From positions 1-64,000 of the forward strand of contig JAVWHX010000002.1 in NCBI GenBank assembly GCA_036639875.1: 64,000 nt of DNA. The letters run 5' to 3'. Source of the stretch: JAVWHX01 sp036639875. GTDB taxonomy: Bacteria > Bacillota_I > Bacilli_A > Erysipelotrichales > Coprobacillaceae. Made by a program: the position numbers and the translations under genes. The notes beneath the pieces were generated by a model, which was not told where the DNA came from, ran no database searches, and worked only from the letters and a program-made list of their open reading frames with translations. Positions 9,715 to 17,505 of this stretch are shown here, in pieces (the first letter of the stretch is position 1; each line of letters starts with the position of its first letter).

Positions 9715-9970
9715 AAACAAAAAAACTCACCAATAGAGGGCGAGTTAACGCGGTACCACCTCAGTTTGTTGAATTCTCACAAAATCAACCTTGATAAGTT
9801 ACTAACTTTTCATATTAACGTTATGACTCCGGTTACTCCTTATCAAAGTAACAACTCCGTGGTGAATTCAAAATCCTTTTACGTATGGTTCGCACCTTCC
9901 ACCATATCTCTTGTGTCGCAAAGATTTTTACTATGTCACATCAATGTTTTTTGTTTTTATAAATGTATAT
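9715..9970 (-). promoter_or_regulatory. T-box leader of the ABC importer operon
   Basis: On the minus strand the leader carries the T-box core GGTGGTACCGCG (9749-9760), which pairs with uncharged tRNA. It is followed by a terminator hairpin, AACTCGCC (9739-9746) with GGTGAGTT (9724-9731) and a T run. Upstream lies a Stem I with an ATGGT/ACCAT-closed distal arm containing GGTGCGAACC. Aligned with the asnS leader in this window, the specifier position reads TTC (9864-9866), preceded by GAA and followed by A. No TGG occurs on that side of Stem I. Confidence 0.92.
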
Positions 9971-9975
9971 CTCCT

Positions 9976-10004
9976 ATCATAAATTAATGGCTATTGTTTG
10001 TCAA
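9976..10004 (-). promoter_or_regulatory. Sigma-A-type promoter of the T-box operon
   Basis: On the minus strand a perfect TTGACA (9999-10004) and TATGAT (9976-9981) are spaced by 17 nt, placing transcription start near 9969, just before the T-box leader. Confidence 0.85.
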
Positions 10005-10091
10005 CAAAAAGATAGTTTAATATTAAATAAAAATATCTATCATATATGATAAGTCTAAAAAACAATTACCAATTTTATCCAAAATACAAAT

Positions 10092-10110
10092 GAGGAAGTC
10101 AAACTTCCTC
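10092..10110 (-). terminator. Hairpin terminator overlapping the ZIP gene stop
   Basis: GAGGAAGT (10092-10099) pairs with ACTTCCTC (10103-10110) around a 3-nt loop. The following minus-strand U run is interrupted, so strength is uncertain. Confidence 0.55.
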
Positions 10111-10897
10111 ATGACAACATAATATCTAAAAGCATCATGATAAGGAATCCAGCCATACAAGATATAGCACCTATATCTATATTGTTTTTACATGAAGCTT
10201 CTGGAATCATATCTTCAACACAAACAAATAACATAGCTCCTGCTGCAAAACTTAATGCAAAAGGAAGAATGTTGTTGATAGTTGATGCAAATATATAACC
10301 AATAATAGCTGCTGGTATTTCAACTACTCCTGAAAATTGACCATACATTAAAGAAATAAATTTACTTTTTCCATATTGATGCATTGGTAATGAAATAGCA
10401 GTTCCTTCCGGAAAGTTTTGTATCCCAATGCCAATTGAAAGAATTAAAGCAGGGATAATGTCTTGTTGGGCACATGCAAATGCGACACCAACTGCTAAGC
10501 CTTCAGGAATATTGTGTAGAGTCATTGCTAACATAAGTAATTGATTTTGTGATAATTTTGCTTTAACGCCTTCAACTTCACCAGATATCATATGTTCATG
10601 GGGAAGAAAATGATCACAAGCAACTAAGAATAGAACCCCGCATAAAAATCCTCCAGGTATAATCAATAAATACCACTTGCTTAAGCCCTCTAATAAGTTC
10701 ATAGCAGGTAATATCAGTGAGAAGAAGGATGCAGCAATCATAATTCCAGCACTACTACCCAAAGCAATTGAAACTAAATTCTTATTTTCTTTTTTAGTTA
10801 CATAAACCAAGCTTGCTCCTAAAAAGGTTGATAACCAGTTAAATAATATTGCTCCTATAAATATAAGAACTGGCATTTCTGTTAATAAAGATAACAT
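10109..10897 (-). CDS. ZIP family divalent metal transporter (ZupT-like)
   Basis: A 262-residue protein with about eight membrane helices. Metal-site motifs of the ZIP family are intact: HNIPEGLAVGVAFA on helix IV (about residues 128-141) and QNFPEGTAISLPM on helix V. A short His-containing loop (CDHFLPHEH) lies between helices III and IV. It probably imports zinc, iron or manganese; the exact metal cannot be read from sequence. A monocistronic gene with no visible metal-responsive operator. Confidence 0.88.
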   Translation of the reverse strand: MLSLLTEMPVLIFIGAILFNWLSTFLGASLVYVTKKENKNLVSIALGSSAGIMIAASFFSLILPAMNLLEGLSKWYLLIIPGGFLCGVLFLVACDHFLPHEHMISGEVEGVKAKLSQNQLLMLAMTLHNIPEGLAVGVAFACAQQDIIPALILSIGIGIQNFPEGTAISLPMHQYGKSKFISLMYGQFSGVVEIPAAIIGYIFASTINNILPFALSFAAGAMLFVCVEDMIPEASCKNNIDIGAISCMAGFLIMMLLDIMLS

Positions 10898-10951
10898 TAT
10901 TTCACCTCTTTATAAACTATGCATAAAGTGGATAGGTGTGCATAAAGAAAA

Positions 10952-10970
10952 GCCATGGGAAATCCCATGA
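10952..10970 (-). terminator. Hairpin terminator after the TPR protein gene
   Basis: CATGGG (10954-10959) and CCCATG (10964-10969) form a short GC-rich stem immediately after the stop codon, followed by a U-containing run on the minus strand (GGCTTTTCTTT). Confidence 0.6.
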
Positions 10971-12218
10971 CTAATATTGAATATCTTCATATAATGTTTT
11001 TAATAAAATAGCTTTTGTTGTTGTGATACGTTTTTTTCCATCAAATGTTTTCATAACACTGTATTCAACAACATCTCTTTTTTCAACAACTTCATCAAAA
11101 ATATAATCACCTTGTCTAAAGAATAAGTTATCATCATCTTCTTGATAGATACTCCCAAATTCCTTATCAGCATTATAATAAACAACCTTACCTTCATATC
11201 TTTCAATAAAAGGACTTAAGTTTTCCATTAATTGATTATATAAACGATCATATAAAGAACTACTATCTATATCTTTATATTCATCTAAAATAAAACAATC
11301 AGTTAAATCTTGTGAAGTTTCTTCTTTGATCTTATAAATAAGTGCTGATGTTAAATCAATAATATCTTGTTTATTGACATGTTTTGCCATATCAAGTACT
11401 AATTCATATAAAGACAGTTGGTTTTCACTATAACCAGAAATAAAGAACTTATAGATTAAATTGGTATAAGCTTCTTTTTCTTTGTTTGTATTCATATAAA
11501 GTTGATATAAGATTTCAAATGAATCAACATGAGGTAGTTTGTTACCTAATGCAATAAATTCATTTTCTGCTTCTTCATATCTCTTTAATTGAACCAAAGA
11601 AGATGCTCTATAATATTGAATCCATTGAAGATTGTTATAATGCCATTTAATCGGTTGAGTAAATGACATGTTTGCATATTCTACACATTGTTTGTAATCT
11701 TTTAATTCATACATACAACGTACTTTTAAACGATACCATTTTTCTCTTTTTGATTCATATTCTTTCTTTTCTTTATTAACAAATGGTTCTACACTTAATG
11801 AATTATGATCTAGTTTATTTAATAACTCAGATAACTTTTCATAATCAATAGGATTACTATTCATAATATATTTCATTGCTTTATTAATTGTTGCTTCTAA
11901 TGGTGAATATTTTTCTTGTTTGCATAAAGAACAAATTTCATCAACTATAGAAAAGAATAAACTCTCTTTTTCTTTAATTTTTTGATCTTCAATATTAATA
12001 AATTTATTATAAAGAGCATAACAATAATGATTAATATACCCAGTTAAACCTTCTCCAACTTGTAAAAAAGTTTTCCCTACTTCAATTGCTTCATCATCTT
12101 GCCCTTGATTTTTTAATTCTCTTACATAATCCATAGCTTGAAAATCATTAAATGAACTTGGATCTTCTTCAAAACGTTGTTTATAATTCGTTAAATCTTT
12201 GACTTCTCGTTTTTCCAT
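10971..12218 (-). CDS. TPR-like protein with a C-terminal cold-shock/OB-like domain, unknown function
   Basis: A 415-residue soluble protein without signal peptide. Residues ~1-320 are all-helical with TPR-like spacing (for example DDEAIEVGKTFLQVGEG, LKDYKQCVEYANMSF, LKRYEEAENEFIALG). The C-terminal ~70 residues (YEGKVVYYNADKEFGSIY, then a DDDNLFFRQGDY stretch) resemble the beta strands of a cold-shock domain, where GKVKWFNxEKGFGFI and DVFVH normally occur. Aromatic residues of the first RNP-like strand are partly kept (YY, F). An RNA-linked role is inference. GAGGTG precedes the ATG and the gene stands alone. Confidence 0.65.
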   Translation of the reverse strand: MEKREVKDLTNYKQRFEEDPSSFNDFQAMDYVRELKNQGQDDEAIEVGKTFLQVGEGLTGYINHYCYALYNKFINIEDQKIKEKESLFFSIVDEICSLCKQEKYSPLEATINKAMKYIMNSNPIDYEKLSELLNKLDHNSLSVEPFVNKEKKEYESKREKWYRLKVRCMYELKDYKQCVEYANMSFTQPIKWHYNNLQWIQYYRASSLVQLKRYEEAENEFIALGNKLPHVDSFEILYQLYMNTNKEKEAYTNLIYKFFISGYSENQLSLYELVLDMAKHVNKQDIIDLTSALIYKIKEETSQDLTDCFILDEYKDIDSSSLYDRLYNQLMENLSPFIERYEGKVVYYNADKEFGSIYQEDDDNLFFRQGDYIFDEVVEKRDVVEYSVMKTFDGKKRITTTKAILLKTLYEDIQY

Positions 12219-12442
12219 GTTTAATCACCTCGTTGTATATTATAACAAATTTAGTGTTCAATGTGAAGAAAATAACCATGTTTTCTATGAATGAGAATAG
12301 TTATATTTTTTATAAAGAATGTTAAAAAGAAAAGTTTCAGCATATTTCTTATTTATTCTCATGATATTTTTATAGAAATATCAGGATTTGAAATTATTTA
12401 TAAGTAATATAAAGAAGTGTATGAAAAAACATTGAGAAACTG
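12219..12442. other. A+T-rich spacer before the repeat element
   Basis: No convincing gene. The minus-strand TPR gene starts on the left. No well-spaced -35/-10 pair was found for the downstream repeat element, so its promoter position is unknown. Confidence 0.4.
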
Positions 12443-12508
12443 ATGAGTCATATTTGTCAACAAGTTGGGACGCACAGTGGTTTGCTTCGTGTTATGATTG
12501 TCTTGTAG
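12443..12508 (+). CDS. Conserved 21-residue micro-ORF at the 5' end of the repeat element
   Basis: Encodes MSHICQQVGTHSGLLRVMIV plus a final Leu. The other copy differs by one silent change (CAA/CAG) and two missense changes (Gly/Arg, Arg/Cys), and the reading frame and TAG stop are kept. No strong Shine-Dalgarno precedes it. The conservation may reflect RNA structure or recent duplication rather than a translated peptide. Confidence 0.35.
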   Translation: MSHICQQVGTHSGLLRVMIVL

Positions 12509-12592
12509 CAAATAGCTATGCTTTTATAAGGAGGTGGGACGTATGTTCTATTTTCGAGGAAAATTGTTGGAATGACTTAGGAGGATTAAACA

Positions 12593-12652
12593 TTGGAATA
12601 TTTAGTGATGCTCACTATTATTCTGTTGGTTATTTCCACAAAATTTAAATAA
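12593..12652 (+). CDS. Hydrophobic micro-peptide, candidate small toxin
   Basis: A 19-residue frame with a TTG start, 7 nt after AGGAGGA, encodes MEYLVMLTIILLVISTKFK: one short membrane-spanning stretch with a basic tail, the general build of type I toxin peptides. Compared with the inverted copy, most differences in this frame are silent third-position changes (CTG/CTC, TCC/TCT, AAA/AAG), whereas the overlapping frame would change residues. The other copy has an ATG start but a TGA at codon 4. Confidence 0.45.
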   Translation: MEYLVMLTIILLVISTKFK

Positions 12653-12800
12653 CAAAAGTTATTTAAATTGAACTAAGAAATACAAACGTTTTCCTCATAA
12701 AAGCGAAAAGGAAGAGCAGCAACTCTTCCTTTTCATATACAAACATTTTCCATTTACATTATACAATACATATTTGCTTATTGTCAATTTATTTTTTTAA

Positions 12801-14603
12801 TTATTCTACTGTTACAGATTTCGCTAAATTTCTTGGTTTATCAACATCACAGCCTTTAACATTGGCTGTATAGTATGCAATTAATTGCAACGGAATAGCA
12901 ACTAGAATTGATTGAAGAGTATAAGAGACATCAGGTAAATAATAAGTGTTTTCTACATCTTTCACTTCTTCTTTATGAGTTGTTAGTAAAATAACTCTTG
13001 CTCCTCTAGCAATTGTTTCTTGGATATTGCTGATTGTTTTAGCAGCAACATGGGGTTGTGTAGCTACTGCAATAACAACACTACCATCTTCAATTAAAGC
13101 AATTGGTCCATGTTTTAATTCACCTGCAACATAAGCATCAGCATGAACATAAGAGACTTCTTTTAATTTTAACGCACCTTCTAATACACTTGCATAGTCT
13201 AAGCTTCTTCCAATAAAATAAGCATCATGTTGATCTTTTAACATATTTGCATAATCTTCAAAAATTTTACAATCTTTTAAGATGTTTTCAACATAAGTAG
13301 GTATTGTGTTCAATTGATGAATTAAATCAATATCAATCTCTTTTCCTAATTGTTGAGCTACATAGTAAGAGAATAGGATAAGTAATACCAATTGAGTTGT
13401 ATAAGCTTTTGTTGATGCAACTGCAATTTCTGGTCCTGCACAAGTATAAAGTACATAATCAGCATCACGAGAAATAGTACTTCCTAAAACATTCGCTACA
13501 GCAATTGTAGTAGCTCCTTTGTTTTTAGCAAGTCTGAGTGCAGCTAAAGTATCAGCAGTTTCACCAGATTGAGAAACAAAAATAGCTAAAGTTTTTTCAT
13601 CAATAATAGGATCATTATATCTAAACTCACTTGCTACAGAAGTTGCAACAGGAAGTTTTGTTGCTCTTTCAATAACTTGTGAACCACATAAGCAAGCATG
13701 ATAAGCAGTTCCACAAGCTACATAATAAATCTTATTAAACTTTGAAAAATCAATATCATCTAATTCATCTAAAACAATAGAATCATGGTTGATTCTTCCT
13801 CTTAATGTTTCTTGAATAACATGAGGTTGTTCATAGATTTCTTTTAACATAAATGTATCATAACCATCTTTTTTAGCTGCTTCCAAATCATAAGGAATAG
13901 TGACAAGTTCTTTTTTTATTGGTTCTCCTTCATGGGTATAAAAACCAATACGATCTTTTTCTAAGATAGCCATTTCATGATCACTTAAAAAGTAAACGTC
14001 TTTTGTATATTCTAATAAAGCTGGAATATCACTAGCAGCAACATAAGCACCATCAGCTTGTCCGATAATTAAAGGACTATCTTTCTTTGCTACAATAATT
14101 TTATCTGGTTCTTGAGTAGAAACAATGCATAAAGCATAACTTCCATCAATTCTTTTTAAGACTTTCTTTGTTGCTTCAAATAAATCACCTTCATAATAAT
14201 GATCTAACAATTGAACAACAACTTCACTATCAGTTTCAGATTGAAAAGTATATCCTAATTCTATTAATTCTTCTTTTAATTCACGATAATTTTCAATAAT
14301 ACCATTATGCACTAAAGAAAGAGTCTCATCATTGTTGTTATGAGGATGAGAATTAAGATTTGAAGGAACTCCATGAGTTGCCCATCTTGTATGACCAATA
14401 CCAATTTGTCCTTCTACTTTGTAATCATGAAGTTTCTCTTCAAGATTCATTAATCTTCCTTTGCATTTGATAGTTAATAAACCATCACTCTCTAAAGTTG
14501 TTACTCCGGCACTATCGTAACCACGATACTCCAATTTTGATAATCCTTGCATTAAAAAAGGTAACGCAAAATGATTACCACAATACGCTGTAATTCCACA
14601 CAT
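12801..14603 (-). CDS. glmS: Glutamine-fructose-6-phosphate aminotransferase
   Basis: Makes glucosamine-6-phosphate from fructose-6-phosphate and glutamine, the first step toward UDP-GlcNAc and cell wall. The 600-residue protein starts MCGITAYCG, exposing the catalytic Cys2 of the Ntn-type glutaminase domain (with HTRWATHG near residue 71), followed by two SIS sugar isomerase domains (SQSGETADT; CAGPEIAVASTKAYTTQ) and the conserved C-terminal end DKPRNLAKSVTVE. A glmS ribozyme in the leader provides feedback control by glucosamine-6-phosphate. Confidence 0.97.
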   Translation of the reverse strand: MCGITAYCGNHFALPFLMQGLSKLEYRGYDSAGVTTLESDGLLTIKCKGRLMNLEEKLHDYKVEGQIGIGHTRWATHGVPSNLNSHPHNNNDETLSLVHNGIIENYRELKEELIELGYTFQSETDSEVVVQLLDHYYEGDLFEATKKVLKRIDGSYALCIVSTQEPDKIIVAKKDSPLIIGQADGAYVAASDIPALLEYTKDVYFLSDHEMAILEKDRIGFYTHEGEPIKKELVTIPYDLEAAKKDGYDTFMLKEIYEQPHVIQETLRGRINHDSIVLDELDDIDFSKFNKIYYVACGTAYHACLCGSQVIERATKLPVATSVASEFRYNDPIIDEKTLAIFVSQSGETADTLAALRLAKNKGATTIAVANVLGSTISRDADYVLYTCAGPEIAVASTKAYTTQLVLLILFSYYVAQQLGKEIDIDLIHQLNTIPTYVENILKDCKIFEDYANMLKDQHDAYFIGRSLDYASVLEGALKLKEVSYVHADAYVAGELKHGPIALIEDGSVVIAVATQPHVAAKTISNIQETIARGARVILLTTHKEEVKDVENTYYLPDVSYTLQSILVAIPLQLIAYYTANVKGCDVDKPRNLAKSVTVE

Positions 14604-14639
14604 AATAATTCCTCCATTTAGTTTTATATTATGTTATTG

Positions 14640-14797
14640 AAGGAAAGTTATGCCTGATGATATTTGTTTAATGATTACTCATTAGTTTTGCTCATCGTTT
14701 AGGTAGCATCATACCTCTAGATCATCCGCCGAATCTTTCGATAAATCTAGTCCTCGTCAACTCTTAAAAGAGTCCTGGCGCTATAATATTTCGTCCT
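14640..14797 (-). ncRNA. glmS ribozyme/riboswitch
   Basis: On the minus strand the leader of glmS carries the conserved core AGCGCCAGGACTC (cleavage expected 5' of the G at 14781), then GAGTTGACGAGGACTAG, the GATTCGGCGG segment and GATGATCTAGAGG, matching the pseudoknotted glmS ribozyme. Glucosamine-6-phosphate acts as cofactor for self-cleavage, which leads to loss of the message. Confidence 0.95.
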
Positions 14798-14922
14798 TTC
14801 TCAATAACAAAATTCATTATACACGAATAAAAAAAGAATTTTTTTCATATTTTGTAAACTTTTTTCGTTTAAAAAAAAGAAAAATGAGAAAAATCTTTGT
14901 ATATAGAAGTAGGAGGGTTAAT

Positions 14923-15444
14923 ATGAGTATACAAAGTAATCTTGTTGAAATAAACAAATCGTTAAGAAAACTTGAAGAATCGGGTATCTATGATGTAGAG
15001 AAATATAGTTATGCATTACTTCATCAAACCAACCAATTAGAATATTTTTATTGTCATTTGGTAAAGGATGGTGATTCTAATCAAACTTATTATCATGTTC
15101 ATAGAAGACCTAAACTTCATGATCTGGCATATTTTAATATTGGAAGGGGATTTCCAAAAGAATTGATGGATGGGCATTGGTGTTATGTTTTAAAAGATTT
15201 AGGATATAAAATGTTAGTTGTACCTTGTACATCTATAAAAGAAGATTCAACCCCAGCTAATCCTTTATTTGAAAAGGATATTAAAATAAAAACTGACTTA
15301 CATACTATAACATCATGTAGAATTCAATTAAGTGATATTCGTTCTATCGATATCCAAAGATTAGATTTAAGAAAACCTTTTTATGAGGTACTAACTCCAC
15401 AAGAAGAAATTCAAGAGTTTATTCAAAAAAATTTATTTGAATAA
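14923..15444 (+). CDS. MazF/PemK-like protein without a visible antitoxin
   Basis: A 173-residue protein. The central part fits the PemK/MazF barrel: YFNIGRGFPKEL, DGHWCYVLKDLGYKMLVVPC, then a TSI segment and SCRIQLSDIRSIDIQRL, corresponding to the MazF strands with the P-T/S-S block and the R-x-x-D-x-x-R-I block. Residues 1-55 form a helical extension absent from minimal MazF (about 110-120 residues). AGGAGGG lies 5 nt before this ATG, which is preferred over one 39 nt upstream. No small antitoxin gene lies on either side. RNase activity is inferred, not shown. Confidence 0.65.
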   Translation: MSIQSNLVEINKSLRKLEESGIYDVEKYSYALLHQTNQLEYFYCHLVKDGDSNQTYYHVHRRPKLHDLAYFNIGRGFPKELMDGHWCYVLKDLGYKMLVVPCTSIKEDSTPANPLFEKDIKIKTDLHTITSCRIQLSDIRSIDIQRLDLRKPFYEVLTPQEEIQEFIQKNLFE

Positions 15445-15491
15445 TTATTTTCTTTAGGGTATGATGAATATCATATGTGGGGGAATGATAC

Positions 15492-16190
15492 ATGAAAGAG
15501 TTTTTAAGTGGGTGTAAAAAGGGGATACCAATAGCCTTAGGTTATTTTCCTGTCTCTTTTTCATTTGGAGTGATGGTTGCTTCTAGTGGTTTACCTTTAG
15601 GACTAGCAACATTAATATCACTTACAAATTTAACATCATCTGGTCAGTTTGCAGGAGTGTCTTTGATGTTGGCACAAGCATCTTATTTTGAAGTAGCAAT
15701 AACGTTATTGATGATTAATGCGAGATATTTCTTAATGTCTTTATCTTTAAGTCAGCGTATTGATCAAAAAATGAATACATTACAAAGGTTAATTATATCT
15801 TTTGGAATTACTGATGAAACATTTAGTGTAGCTTCTTTACAACCAGGAACTTTAACTTTTAAGTTTATGGCTGGGTTTATTCTTGTTCCTATTATTGGTT
15901 GGGGAAGTGGAACTTTAGTTGGTGAAACATTAACGAATATACTTCCATTAGATGTCCAAAATGCAATGGGAATAGCTTTATATGGAATGTTTTTAGCTAT
16001 TATTATTCCAGCTTCATCAAAATCTAGAAAGATATTTGAAGTCGTTATTGTAAGTGCGCTTATATCAATGTTGTTATTCTATATTCCTTTATTTGCAGGA
16101 TTATCAAGTGGCTTTAAATTAATTGCTGCAACTTTAGTTGGGGCTATTTATGGAGCGCTTCGCTATCCAGTCAGTGAGGTGGACGTATGA
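15492..16190 (+). CDS. azlC: AzlC family branched-chain amino-acid exporter, large subunit
   Basis: A 232-residue membrane protein with the AzlC signature near the N-terminus (GIPIALGYFPVSFSFGVMV) and the central NARYFLMSLSLSQRI and GITDETFSV segments. Together with AzlD it forms an export system for branched-chain amino acids and analogues. GTGGGGGAATG precedes the ATG. Its last codons overlap the azlD start. Confidence 0.92.
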   Translation: MKEFLSGCKKGIPIALGYFPVSFSFGVMVASSGLPLGLATLISLTNLTSSGQFAGVSLMLAQASYFEVAITLLMINARYFLMSLSLSQRIDQKMNTLQRLIISFGITDETFSVASLQPGTLTFKFMAGFILVPIIGWGSGTLVGETLTNILPLDVQNAMGIALYGMFLAIIIPASSKSRKIFEVVIVSALISMLLFYIPLFAGLSSGFKLIAATLVGAIYGALRYPVSEVDV

Positions 16191-16492
16191 ATTCGTATTT
16201 ATTGATATGTGTTGCAGTAATGGTTATATTTACATACTTGCCAAGGATGTTGCCATTAACTTTCTTTAGAAAAGAAGTGACTTCACCATTTGTTAGATCG
16301 TTATTATATTATGTTCCTTATGCAGTTTTAGCTGCAATGACATTTCCTAGTATTTTTTATTCAACAGGAAACATTTATAGTTCAGTAGTAGGTTGTGTTG
16401 TTGCAATGTATTTTGCTTATAAAGATAAAGGTTTAGTGTTTGTTGCTATCGCGGCAATGGTAAGTGCATATTTAGTTGGAATGTTTGTTTAA
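16187..16492 (+). CDS. azlD: AzlD family branched-chain amino-acid exporter, small subunit
   Basis: A 101-residue, four-helix protein with the AzlD features TYLPRMLPLTFF and a LYYVPYAVLAAMTFP segment. It overlaps azlC by 4 nt (ATGA), the usual arrangement for this two-subunit exporter. Confidence 0.92.
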   Translation: MNSYLLICVAVMVIFTYLPRMLPLTFFRKEVTSPFVRSLLYYVPYAVLAAMTFPSIFYSTGNIYSSVVGCVVAMYFAYKDKGLVFVAIAAMVSAYLVGMFV

Positions 16493-16522
16493 GAGTCAGA
16501 GTAAAATCTGGGTCTTTTTTTA
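16491..16522 (+). terminator. Hairpin terminator after azlCD
   Basis: AGAGTCAGA pairs imperfectly with TCTGGGTCT and is followed by seven T residues. Confidence 0.65.
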
Positions 16523-16758
16523 TATTCTTTTTAGGAAAGGAGAGATGAATATATGAGAAGAAATACAATTCGATTACCACCAATCTTATAAGAAGTTTAT
16601 GTGATTTGACGAAAAACAGGAAAATTCATGAACTATTATTTGAAATTTATAATTTCTTATATAGAGCAAGTTTTTATGCTTATTTAATTATGTTATATTA
16701 ATATAAAGAATAGTTTTATTGTTAGAAAAACATATATAAGAAATGAGGGTGATAAGAT
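16523..16758. other. Spacer with a 12-codon ORF
   Basis: GGAAAGGAGAG precedes ATG at 16553, which opens a 12-residue frame (MRRNTIRLPPIL) ending in TAA at 16591. A good ribosome site with almost no ORF suggests a decayed gene start or a leader peptide. Nothing else is recognised up to the lipoprotein gene. Confidence 0.3.
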
Positions 16759-17460
16759 GTGAAGAGAAACTATATATTAATTTTAATGTTAAGTTTAATT
16801 ATAATGGGGTGTGGTACAAATAAAGAAACAAAGTCAGAACAGAATCAAACTGATAATACTGTAGCTGAAATACCAAAAGAAGAACAAGAGACTACTGAAG
16901 AAAAAACGGAAAATAATCAAGAAGATAAAAAAGATATATCTTCTAAAGAAACTTCAAAAAATAATACAGGAAGTTCTACAAGTTCTTCTAATAGTAATAC
17001 ATCTAAGAAATCAAATGATAGCTTATCTCAAACAGAGAAGTCTAAAGATACATTATCTTCTAATTCAACAACAGCTAAGCCAAGTGTTCCTAAAGAGGAA
17101 CCTAAGAAGCAAGAAGAACCTGAGAAAAAATGGGCAATGAGTGAGAGTGAAATGATTGCATATGCAAAAAAGTGTATTGTAAGTTATAAACCTACCAGTG
17201 GATATGGTAAATGTGAGTGGGCTGAAGAGTTTAATAAAAGTAATAGTGGATGGTTTGAGGCAGTGACTATAAAGATTGAAATGGACATAGGTACAATTAA
17301 AGGAAGAATAGTTGGTGCAACAAATTCGACATTGAGAAAGAGCACTTCTCAAATACTTGATGATGGAAAGGGGAATATAGATAAGGAAGCAATCTATGGG
17401 GCTAAAGGATATTTTGAAAAAAGCAGTGATAATGAATATAGGTTTTATGTTTTTTATTAA
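16759..17460 (+). CDS. Lipoprotein with Ser/Thr/Glu/Lys-rich stalk, unknown function
   Basis: A 233-residue protein with GTG start (GAGGG upstream; an overlapping ATG at 16757 meets a stop at once). Signal peptide with lipobox LIIMGC (Cys ~18); then ~100 residues of low-complexity, highly charged Ser/Thr/Lys/Glu sequence, typical of a wall-spanning stalk. A compact C-terminal domain of ~105 residues (WAMSESEMIAYAKKCIV to the end) has a YGKCEWAEEF segment and a final YRFYVFY strand. The domain was not recognised. Located just upstream of a large adhesin and perhaps co-displayed with it. Confidence 0.75.
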   Translation: MKRNYILILMLSLIIMGCGTNKETKSEQNQTDNTVAEIPKEEQETTEEKTENNQEDKKDISSKETSKNNTGSSTSSSNSNTSKKSNDSLSQTEKSKDTLSSNSTTAKPSVPKEEPKKQEEPEKKWAMSESEMIAYAKKCIVSYKPTSGYGKCEWAEEFNKSNSGWFEAVTIKIEMDIGTIKGRIVGATNSTLRKSTSQILDDGKGNIDKEAIYGAKGYFEKSSDNEYRFYVFY

Positions 17461-17480
17461 AAGTGAGAAATCACTTTTTT
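17458..17480 (+). terminator. Hairpin terminator after the lipoprotein gene
   Basis: AAAAGTGA and TCACTTTT pair around a GAAA tetraloop and run into six T residues. Confidence 0.8.
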
Positions 17481-17505
17481 ATTTTAATTGAAAGAGGGAA
17501 ATAGA

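Larger units (their letters stand above)
12443..12734 (+). repeat. Two-copy ~292-nt element, copy 1 (type I toxin mRNA-like)
   Basis: This copy matches positions 48071-48363 on the minus strand. The first 118 nt differ at only 4 positions, the centre has diverged, and the last ~45 nt are again nearly identical. Order of parts: a 21-codon ORF, a conserved GCTTTTATAAGGAGG ribosome-binding region (12520-12534), a short ORF at 12543-12575, a second AGGAGGA (12579-12585) with a hydrophobic micro-ORF, a CCTCATAAAAGC segment (12693-12704) complementary to the first ribosome-binding region, and a perfect 12-bp hairpin, GAAAAGGAAGAG with its complement (12705-12734). It contains no transposase gene and no flanking repeats. 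Confidence 0.85.

Noticed and set aside
9766..9987. A 73-codon plus-strand ORF opposite the start of the ABC importer operon
   Set aside because: It lies wholly within the minus-strand T-box leader and promoter, and its sequence is explained by the RNA structure there.
12454..12648. A 64-codon ORF through the repeat element
   Set aside because: It has no ribosome site. It runs across the conserved RNA segments, and between the two copies its frame shows mainly first-position changes, unlike the overlapping hydrophobic frame.
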